Shown: positions 56,701-64,000 of the stretch, piece after piece
How the letters are laid out: each line of letters starts with the position of its first letter
How positions within the stretch are numbered: the first letter of the stretch is position 1
DNA from: Schizochytrium sp. CCTCC M209059
Taxonomy: Eukaryota; Sar; Bigyra; Thraustochytrida; Thraustochytriidae
Reading direction: 5' to 3'
DNA: 64,000 bases
NCBI GenBank assembly: GCA_000818945.1
Contig: KN805374.1
Location: forward strand, 1,004,848 to 1,068,847
Position numbers and translations under genes: made by a program
Notes under the pieces: model-generated
Database searches by the model: none
What the model saw: the letters and a program-made list of their open reading frames with translations, nothing else
What the model was told of the DNA's origin: nothing

Positions 56701-59238
56701 ATGGCGCCGTCGCAGAAGAAGGCGCGATCCTGGGCCGCAGTCGCCGCCCTCGTGGTCAGCGCCGTCATCGCAGGCGCGCGCGGATATGGCACCTGCGCGA
56801 CCGACAGCTGCAACGACTATGTCGAAGACCGGATTTGCACCGAGGACGTCGCCAGCGAAGGCTTATACGCACCCACGACAAGCATGGTGACGATCGGCAT
56901 CATTCGCGACCTCACGGCAGACAACGGGCCCGACTTCGCAGCCATGTGTGCCTGGCAGCACGCCCAGGATGCAGGCTTAGATGGTGCTAGTAACACCCAG
57001 CTCATCTGGCTCGATGCCGGGGAGGATATTACCGGTGGCGTCAGGGCAGGCCTGTGCATGCGCAACTCGGGAATGAACCTGGCAGTCGGCCCCAGCTACA
57101 GTACTGTCGCGCAAGGCGCTGCCATGGTGGGCACTATTTACGAGCAGAACACCGTCGGTACGGTGTGCACGTCCCCTCTGCTGAATAACACCGAAACGTA
57201 CGGCTACTTTTCCCGCGTCATTGCTTCAGATAACTTTCAAGGATCCATGCTGGCGCGCTACGCTGTGGTCGAGAACGATTGGCAAAAGATTGCGACCATT
57301 TCCATCGCCACGAACCTGTACTTTTCAGGCATTACCGATGTCTTCGTAAGCACAGCTGTTGAGCTTGGTGCGGAGATCTCGAGCTACACCATCCCCGCCG
57401 AGTTCACCCAGAATCAGCTTGAGGAAGTTCTTACCAAAATTAAGGACTCGGGTGTGCGCGTTATCATGGCTGCCATGCTTCCCATGCACGATACTCTCAC
57501 CGTCGCCAAAGAATTGGACATGCTCGGGGAGGGATGGGGCTGGCTCACCACGGAGTCTGCCATTTCCATCCTTTACAGCAACCTTTGGAACTTGCCTGAC
57601 TCCAAGGTTGAGGGCATGGAGACACTCCTCGAAGGTGTCGTTGGCCTCGTACCTCGGATGGACACCGAAAGCGACGCGTACACGGCTTGGCAAAACTGCA
57701 TTGACGAGCACTACGATGACACCACCGGAATGTTCGCCGGCATGGGCGCAGCCGCCACCTCTCGTTCGGGGTCGGTAAGCGCCGGTCTCGAGACGATCAA
57801 GACCATGTGGAATGGCTACTATTATGACGCAATGATGGTCACCATGGAAGCCTTGGCTTCTCTGGACTCGACTGAACGAATGGATGCCACAGTCGTCCGG
57901 GACGCCATTCGCGACACTTCGTACAACGGAACCTCAGGCTCGATCATCATGGACTCCACGGGAGAGCGCACGGAGATGCTCTACGAGATCCTTAACGTCT
58001 TCAACGAGACATACAATGTGATCGGGTACATCAACTCCGCCGACGATTCCATTGTCATGACACAGAGCGCTCACTTTCCTGGAGACACGCTGACCGTCCC
58101 TGTTGACTACGTCATGGACTGCGATTTGCAAAGTGAGTACGATCAGACGGTCAGCACCTGCCACGGCGCCATGCGGACCATCACCTACACGCAAAACAGC
58201 AACGAGTCGATGCGGTACTGTCCCGACATTGAACCGTTTGAGGCTGCGTGCGACCATGCGCTCTTTACGGACGCCAGTATGCCCCTTGTTGTGGTCGGTC
58301 TCGTTTTTGTGCTCTTGGCCACCATTTCTCTCCTGGCCTGCTGGAACCACAAGGTCATCCGGCTGTCGCAGCGCGAGTTCCTCTTGATCATGATGGTTGG
58401 TGCTTTTATTTCTCTCGCAGGCCCTCTTCTGTCCATGGGAACTCTTGACGAGCTTCGTTGCGCCGCGCTCCCGTGTTTTACTGCAATTGGCTATGTGCTG
58501 CTCTTTGGCCCGCTCTTTGTCAAGACATGGCGTGTCAACGTGCTCGTGCACAACACCAAGCTTCGCCTCATGAAGATCTCCAACCATATGCTGTACCGCC
58601 GTCTCTTCGTTCTCATTCTCCTTACCTCTGCGCTCCTCGTTGCTATGTTCCTGGTCGATCCTCCGGTGCCCGTGACTGTGCAGCAGACCGTATCGGACGG
58701 TGACGGTACGGTGCACCTCGTCGAGTCTGAGACCTGTGGTGTCGAGTCCATGACCATGGGAATCCTGGTCATTGTTCTTCTTGGTCTCATGACGGCATAC
58801 GGTTGCTTTGTTTCGTACAAGATCCGCAACGTCAGTTCCGAGCTCAGCGAGGCGCGCTGGATTTTCCTTTCCGTCTACAATGGCGCTCTCCTCTCTACTG
58901 TCACTCTTTCTATTGTCCTCGGACTTGATCTCTCGTACGCTCAGGTCCATCTCTACGCCACGCTTGGCATTGTCCTCACTTGCATTGTCACGGTCTGCCT
59001 CATCATGGTCCCGAAGCTCATCAATGTGCACAAGGATGTCACAATCAACGGGTCCTCATCCGACGGGAATCAAAGCTCGTACAAAGTCTCAAAAGGGCCT
59101 TCGTACCTCAACAACACCGAGGGCGTCAACACCTACTTGGCAGGAACGGAGGGCTCCGGCGGGTATCATGGATCCTCCTTCGATGGGAGATCCTTTGAGA
59201 CACCCGCCCCACCTCCATACTCGCAATCCTCTGTATAA
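56701..59238 (+). CDS. GABA-B-like class C G-protein-coupled receptor (copy 1)
   Basis: 845 aa. A hydrophobic signal peptide (about 10-28) is followed by a Cys-rich start (YGTCATDSCNDY) and a venus-flytrap ligand domain (about 60-480), related to amino-acid and ANF receptors. Seven helices span about 527-775: WNHKVIRLSQREFLLIMMVG, CFTAIGYVLLFGPLFVKTWRV, LMTAYGCFVSYKIRNVSSELSEARW and YNGALLSTVTLSIVLGL resemble GABA-B receptors, and the final helix ends LIMVPKLINVHKDV, like the GABA-B FVPKM motif. The tail is Ser/Gly/Pro-rich and short. It would sense a small extracellular ligand and couple to G proteins; the ligand is unknown. It forms a tandem pair with the gene at 60560. The upstream frame without ATG is leader. 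Confidence 0.94.
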   Translation: MAPSQKKARSWAAVAALVVSAVIAGARGYGTCATDSCNDYVEDRICTEDVASEGLYAPTTSMVTIGIIRDLTADNGPDFAAMCAWQHAQDAGLDGASNTQLIWLDAGEDITGGVRAGLCMRNSGMNLAVGPSYSTVAQGAAMVGTIYEQNTVGTVCTSPLLNNTETYGYFSRVIASDNFQGSMLARYAVVENDWQKIATISIATNLYFSGITDVFVSTAVELGAEISSYTIPAEFTQNQLEEVLTKIKDSGVRVIMAAMLPMHDTLTVAKELDMLGEGWGWLTTESAISILYSNLWNLPDSKVEGMETLLEGVVGLVPRMDTESDAYTAWQNCIDEHYDDTTGMFAGMGAAATSRSGSVSAGLETIKTMWNGYYYDAMMVTMEALASLDSTERMDATVVRDAIRDTSYNGTSGSIIMDSTGERTEMLYEILNVFNETYNVIGYINSADDSIVMTQSAHFPGDTLTVPVDYVMDCDLQSEYDQTVSTCHGAMRTITYTQNSNESMRYCPDIEPFEAACDHALFTDASMPLVVVGLVFVLLATISLLACWNHKVIRLSQREFLLIMMVGAFISLAGPLLSMGTLDELRCAALPCFTAIGYVLLFGPLFVKTWRVNVLVHNTKLRLMKISNHMLYRRLFVLILLTSALLVAMFLVDPPVPVTVQQTVSDGDGTVHLVESETCGVESMTMGILVIVLLGLMTAYGCFVSYKIRNVSSELSEARWIFLSVYNGALLSTVTLSIVLGLDLSYAQVHLYATLGIVLTCIVTVCLIMVPKLINVHKDVTINGSSSDGNQSSYKVSKGPSYLNNTEGVNTYLAGTEGSGGYHGSSFDGRSFETPAPPPYSQSSV

Positions 59239-60559
59239 TTCGTGATGTTATGTTCCTTTTGTTTCATCGGGAGTGCTTTCTCTCGCAGCTTCCAAGAGCA
59301 GACACCCCCGTCGAAAGCGAGCTAGATTCGCATTCTTGGGACACCCTCCATTGATACAACAGTCAGTTCTCCAACGATGGACAAGTATGTGCGGCTGGGC
59401 CGGAAGCAAACTTTGTCCTTTTGCATCCGTGCGTCCGCGAACAAGTGTCTCTAGAATGGGTCTTTACGGGCCCCGCGTCCGCGTTCTCGAGCCCCGCATC
59501 CGAAGCCAGTCCCCCCGTGTCCGTTTTGAGCAGCCCCGATCCCGTGCTTTGGGACCGTGCTTCCGAATCGAATCCAGTAATGACCGTCGTCTGCACCTGT
59601 CTTCTTCAAAATGCCTTGCAATCGATGGCCCCGGCGGGCTAAGTGGCGCTGTGCCAGCTGCAGCTGGCGGTGAGTCCCGGCTACTTATGTCTAGCGACGG
59701 TCGGCCGGGCCGGGCGGCGATGTCACCACAACGGTCAAAAAGCGTAAAAACTGTACGTCCGCAGGGGGGGGGTGGAAGATTGTTCGGAAACAGGAAGAGG
59801 ACGAGGAGAACGAGGAGGTTACGTGCTATGTAATCGTGTCCAAGGGAGCCACACGTTCTTGTATGTTAGAAGGAAATGAAAATTCTAGGCTTTGTGCCGC
59901 TTTGGCACTGTGCACGCGAGAACCGGCGAGAATCGGCGAGCTTGCGCTCTGCGACGTAGGAACTTAGAAAACCTTTTCGACGTCGGTTTCGACACGTCCG
60001 CATACACAGTATATACCACTGTATTCTTTTCCAACGCCGAAGATCGGCTTAGAACTACAGACAGTAGCAGACGATGAAACATACTCCGTGCGCCTCATGA
60101 AAGAAGTGGCTCAATGCCGCTTCACAAAGCTCGTCCATGCAAGATTGCACGAGGCTGCTCCTACTCCCAAAGGACTTAGCAAAGATTCTTCTTTCGGAGT
60201 CTCGGGGCTTTCACAGGCTACGAATACCAAAACCAACGGCTACGCGTGCTTCATCCGAACGTTTGAGGAGTTTGAGCCGTTGCAAAAAGATAGATAAGCA
60301 CAAAGATCGTATGAACGGTCGACCAATGAAAGGGCCTGTTCTCGAAGAGAATTCAGAAAAGCAAGCGGCAAAGTCTCAATGCAAACCACAATCTTTGGTC
60401 GCACACCATCTCTGAACCAATCTCAAGCAGGGCCTCGGCATAGACCACGTCCCTCTTTCTGAGATTCTCTGGACTTTGCCGAAGACTTATTGCAAGGCTG
60501 AATTTACTGCTGCCGGTCAAGGAGAGTATACAAGGGCACGCGGTGGCCATTCTGATACC
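59239..60559. other. Spacer between the two class C receptor genes
   Basis: About 1.3 kb without a convincing gene. It includes a poly-G run near 59764 and CCCCG/CCGC-type imperfect repeats at about 59470-59540. A 186-codon frame at 59273-59833 is Arg/Ser-rich and judged spurious. The last part should hold the promoter of copy 2. Confidence 0.5.
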
Positions 60560-63001
60560 ATGAGGCTCAAGACGGGCTTCGCTCTCATCATATCCTACGG
60601 GTTAGTTGCAGAGACAAACAGCGAGTATGGCAACTGCGGAACAAACAGCTGCAACCAGTACATCTCTGACAGAGTTTGCATCGAAGACACCATCGGCGAA
60701 GACTCGCAAGCTCCGAGCGATGGCTTTTACCGCGTCGGCGTCTTACGGTCGCTTTCATCAGGACCAGGAAGTGACTTCACCACCATGTGTGCTTGGGAGC
60801 AAGCGCTCAGTGATGGTCTCATGTCGCATGTTACCGATCTCGACATGCTCTGGATCGATTCTGGCTCAGGTATTTCTGGTGGAGTTCAAGCAGGCTTGTG
60901 CATGCGCGAGTCTGGTGTGAATCTGGCTGTAGGGCCATCGTACAGTAGTGTTGCGCGAGGCGCTTCCATCATCGGAACCATTTACGAGAAGAATGTTATT
61001 GGCGCCACGTCCACGTCCCCTCTACTGAGCGACACTGACTCGTATGGCTACTTTTCGCGTGTCATCCCTTCCGATAACTACCAAGGCGCGATGCTCGCAG
61101 AATACGCTGTCAACACACAGGGCTGGATGAAGATCGCCACGCTCTCCATCTCGTCCGAGGCGTACTTTGAAGGCATCACCAACGTCTTTGCGGAGACCGC
61201 GGTCTCACTCGGCGCACAAGTCACCAGCTACACCCTTACAAGCGAGTACACGGAGTCTCAGATCTCCGAAGCTTTGCGCAAGATCAGAGCGTCGGGCATT
61301 CGCGTCGTCATGATCGCGATGGAGCCTGCGCGCGATGCTCTCGTCATCGCCAACGCTACAGGAATGCTCGACGAAGGCTGGGCGTGGCTCACTACAGAGC
61401 TAACAATTACTACTCTCTCGAGCAATCTCAGGAACCTACCCGCCGAAAAGCTGGTTGACATGGAGAAGCTTCTTCACGGCTTCATCGGCCTTGTGCCCTG
61501 GATGGACGTGGAAGGTCAGGCGCATCGGGATTGGTTCTCCTGCGTGGATAGCCACTACGATGACACCACCGGCATGTTCGCCAACCTCGGCGCGATGCTG
61601 ACAGCTGCGAACGGAAACTCTGTCGAAGATGGAAAGAGCAAAGCCAAGGACATGTGGAACGGGTATTACTACGATGCCATGATGCTCGCACTTCGTGCGC
61701 TTGATCCTCTGACGGCTTCCGAGCGTGCAAACGCCACACGGATCCGTGAAGCAATCCGCGAAATGACTTACGATGGTACCTCGGGCGCCATTGCCCTCGA
61801 CGCCGCTGGTGATCGTACCGTGGCGACCTACGATATTATCAACATCTACAACGAAGCGCAGAACTCGGTCGGTACCATTGATGCGGGGACGCGTACAGTG
61901 ACAACTTCTCAAGCCGAGATCTTTCCGGGCAACACCACCACTGTTCCCGTCGACTTTGTTATGGCGTGCTCCAACGACGACTACGACATGACCGTGAGTG
62001 CCTGTTCAAACTCTGTTCGTACTGTGACGCTGACGCAGAACTCGGAAGACGCATTGCGATACTGTCCTGACATTGAAGCGTTCGAAGCCAGCTGCGACCA
62101 CGCGAGCTTGAAGAGCGCCGGAGTGGGGCTCGTCATGTTCGGGTATGCTTTCATCTTCATCTTTCTGCTTGCGCTTGCCAGAGTATGGTCACACAAGGTC
62201 ATTCGTCTCTCGCAGCGCAAGTTTCTGCTCATCATGATCTTTGGCGCTTTCGTCGCACTCGCCGGGCCGCTTCTCTCTGCGAACCAACTCAGCAATGTTC
62301 GCTGTGCTGCACTTCCGTGCTTCACGGCGGTGGGGTATGTTCTGCTGTTTGGACCTCTCTTTGTCAAGACGTGGCGAGTGAGCGTCCTCGTGAACAACTC
62401 GAGGCTGCGCAGCAAGAAGGTGTCAAACTGGCGTCTGTATCGTCGTTTGGCAGCACTGATTGTCGTAACTGTCGGCTTGCTGGCGGTCATGCTTCTCGTG
62501 GATCCTCCCAAGCCGCAGACGAGCTCGAAGCCGGTCGATGATGCGGATGGCAATGTGCACTTGGTTCCTTTCGAAACCTGTGCGGTCGAGTCGGGAACGC
62601 TGGGAATGCTCGTGATTCTACTGCTCGGGCTTATGACGGCGTATGGCTGCTTCGTCTCGTATCAGATTCGCAACGTGAGCTCGGAACTCAGCGAGGCGCG
62701 GTGGATCTTCTTGTCTGTGTACAATGGCGCGTTGCTCTCGATGGTCACGCTGGCTGTGGTGCTCGGCCTTGACCTAACGTACGCTGAGCTGCACCTGTTT
62801 GCGAGTCTTGGCTCTGTACTAACGTGCATGGTCACAGTGTCGCTAATTATGGTTCCAAAGCTCATCAACATTTACAAGGACGTCAAGGGCGCCACTATGG
62901 CGGGTACCACAAGTGGCCCTGGAGCAACGCTGAATGGGGGTACTTCTGCTGCAAGTGTCGCAAACGATAATGTGTCAAGTGTGCAACCCGCTGTCGGCTA
63001 G
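60560..63001 (+). CDS. GABA-B-like class C G-protein-coupled receptor (copy 2)
   Basis: 813 aa. Paralogue of the preceding receptor, in the same orientation. The ATG at 60560 opens a signal peptide (MRLKTGFALIISYGLV), followed by the shared Cys pattern YGNCGTNSCNQY and a flytrap domain with the same block order (VGPSYSSVARGASIIGTIYEKN, SHYDDTTGMFANLG, MWNGYYYDAMM). The seven-helix region is even closer: VIRLSQRKFLLIM, PCFTAVGYVLLFGPLFVKTWRVSVL, GLMTAYGCFVSYQIRNVSSELSEARW and LIMVPKLINIYKDV. The C-terminal tail differs and is short and Gly/Thr/Ser-rich. The longer frame that begins at 60476 has a non-ATG start. Ligand and G-protein partner are unknown; divergence is greatest in the flytrap and tail. 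Confidence 0.94.
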   Translation: MRLKTGFALIISYGLVAETNSEYGNCGTNSCNQYISDRVCIEDTIGEDSQAPSDGFYRVGVLRSLSSGPGSDFTTMCAWEQALSDGLMSHVTDLDMLWIDSGSGISGGVQAGLCMRESGVNLAVGPSYSSVARGASIIGTIYEKNVIGATSTSPLLSDTDSYGYFSRVIPSDNYQGAMLAEYAVNTQGWMKIATLSISSEAYFEGITNVFAETAVSLGAQVTSYTLTSEYTESQISEALRKIRASGIRVVMIAMEPARDALVIANATGMLDEGWAWLTTELTITTLSSNLRNLPAEKLVDMEKLLHGFIGLVPWMDVEGQAHRDWFSCVDSHYDDTTGMFANLGAMLTAANGNSVEDGKSKAKDMWNGYYYDAMMLALRALDPLTASERANATRIREAIREMTYDGTSGAIALDAAGDRTVATYDIINIYNEAQNSVGTIDAGTRTVTTSQAEIFPGNTTTVPVDFVMACSNDDYDMTVSACSNSVRTVTLTQNSEDALRYCPDIEAFEASCDHASLKSAGVGLVMFGYAFIFIFLLALARVWSHKVIRLSQRKFLLIMIFGAFVALAGPLLSANQLSNVRCAALPCFTAVGYVLLFGPLFVKTWRVSVLVNNSRLRSKKVSNWRLYRRLAALIVVTVGLLAVMLLVDPPKPQTSSKPVDDADGNVHLVPFETCAVESGTLGMLVILLLGLMTAYGCFVSYQIRNVSSELSEARWIFLSVYNGALLSMVTLAVVLGLDLTYAELHLFASLGSVLTCMVTVSLIMVPKLINIYKDVKGATMAGTTSGPGATLNGGTSAASVANDNVSSVQPAVG

Positions 63002-64000
63002 GGCAAAGTCCTTGAGCCCCACTGATCATACTCATGTGATGCCAAATGCCAGTGATAGTTCTTGCGATCCGCTTGTCTAGCCTTCTGCTTGGAAGCTATC
63101 AGAGGTGCGACCGTTCTTGCTGATTCTACGCTCAGCGAGTTGGAGATCGAATGCAATGGCGGCTGTTCGAAGACTCTTTGCGAAAGAGCATGCGTAGGTG
63201 GCGCGTCTCGTCGATACGATCCCGAGATGCAAGCAAAAGCCGTTGACAAGTTCGAAGTTTCAGGAACGGTTGCGTCTATGGTTTTTGTTTCGTCTGATTG
63301 GTCTGCTATCTGCTTGGCCTATGTTTGGCCCACAGTGAAGACGACCTGCGGTCAAGAATATGAATCTACGTTGAATCGGCCGAGCTGTTCCCGTCTCGTG
63401 CAATCAAGGAAACAACATCTCTCAACTTTGAGCATAGCCTGCAAACCTTTACGGTTGTTGATGTGACCTTGAAACAACGTGAAGTGTTCGTTAAAGAGTA
63501 AATGTCTTTTTGGCGCTCGTCGTGGCCCTGATATGTATTCTGACAAGTAGCCATGCAGCCACGCACAAGGGGAGTTCGACGGAACTGGGTATTTGTCAAG
63601 ACTTGCTCAATGTGACCGATTGAATGAATGCCCCCCCCCTCTCCCCCTTCTTTCTCCTCTTCCACCTTCCACTTCGTTTCTTCCTCGTCCTGCCACTTCA
63701 TTCTTCCTTTGCTTCCTTGCTTCCGAGCGCTCCCTTTTGCGTCCTTTACCTTGATGTGGCCGCCGCGCTTCGGAATGTATCTTCGCCCAAGGTCGAGCCG
63801 TTCGTCCAGTCCGGCCGCGTCAGACCAGTGCCCCTCAACTTTGGGCGAAACGCGGTTCATTTTGAGGCTCATCAGCTTCGTTGACGTCCCGAGCGCAAGG
63901 CAATTGTTCTCGACCTGCTGATGACAGTGAAGGCGCCGCAAGAATCGTAGAAGTTGAAACGCTTGAACTCATGTGCCTACAACCGGACCCACGCAGAAAG
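63002..64000. other. 3' flank of receptor copy 2
   Basis: No supportable gene. It contains a CCCTCT-rich pyrimidine tract around 63630-63680. A minus-strand frame of 191 codons (63366-63941) lacks an ATG at its start and shows no recognisable family. A third receptor copy is not visible. Confidence 0.5.

Noticed and set aside
57934..59031. Minus-strand open frame of 365 codons
   Set aside because: Antisense to the class C receptor; His/Glu/Asp-rich composition is a codon-bias shadow.
59273..59833. 186-codon frame between the receptor genes
   Set aside because: Arg/Ser/Pro-rich, overlaps GC-rich imperfect repeats and has no recognisable motif.
63366..63941. 191-codon minus-strand frame at the right end
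   Set aside because: The frame opens on a non-ATG codon and has only low-complexity Glu/Lys/Gly content in the middle.

Overview
This is a 64 kb piece of nuclear DNA from an intron-poor, GC-rich microbial eukaryote. There are no operons, Shine-Dalgarno sites, rRNA, tRNA or CRISPR arrays that I can see. Most genes are single long exons beginning at an ATG. The gene set includes an intraflagellar transport subunit (IFT56/TTC26), a WDR49/CFAP337-type axonemal protein, the Arp2/3 subunit ARPC1, eIF4E and RTF2, with no plastid gene. I read this as a flagellate-forming heterotrophic protist, most likely a stramenopile of the labyrinthulomycete/thraustochytrid type. That placement is an inference from gene content and was not tested by phylogeny.

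Layout. Positions 1-2275 are a gene-less leader with a large GACA satellite. At 2.3-13.9 kb lie an ethylene-receptor-like hybrid histidine kinase, a novel protein with a duplicated domain, a coiled-coil protein, ARPC1 and a small membrane protein. At 15-31 kb lie a mitochondrial crotonase, the WDR49-like protein, a giant Hsp90-type-ATPase protein of the sacsin/fungal DUF3684 kind, IFT56, an unusual eIF4E, and a RanBP2-zinc-finger ankyrin protein. At 32-41 kb lie a 7TM-RGS protein, a single-pass protein with a putative lumenal propeller, a GST-like protein and NAD-dependent glycerol-3-phosphate dehydrogenase. At 43.6-49.8 kb lie RTF2, a two-exon 2-oxoglutarate oxygenase, a glutaminase-A-like protein and a hypothetical gene. 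A gene-poor, repeat-rich stretch of about 7 kb (49.8-56.7 kb) follows. The window closes with a tandem pair of GABA-B-like class C receptors.

Themes. Strands alternate almost perfectly from 5 to 37 kb, so genes sit as tight tail-to-tail pairs (gaps of 133-472 bp) with roomier divergent promoter regions. Signalling is over-represented: a hybrid histidine kinase, a 7TM-RGS and two class C receptors. Intergenic DNA is full of tetranucleotide repeats, and an 8-bp palindrome, TAGGCCTA, recurs at seven positions, all outside genes and mostly 200-400 bp upstream of start codons.

The strongest candidates for new biology are: (i) the Hsp90-type ATPase protein, which carries a paired-Cys zinc-ribbon candidate and a C-terminal HExxH-x5-HD site like that of Wss1/WLM proteases; (ii) the ethylene-sensor-like kinase without a GAF domain; (iii) the duplicated AELWNxGDR domain; and (iv) the TAGGCCTA promoter motif.
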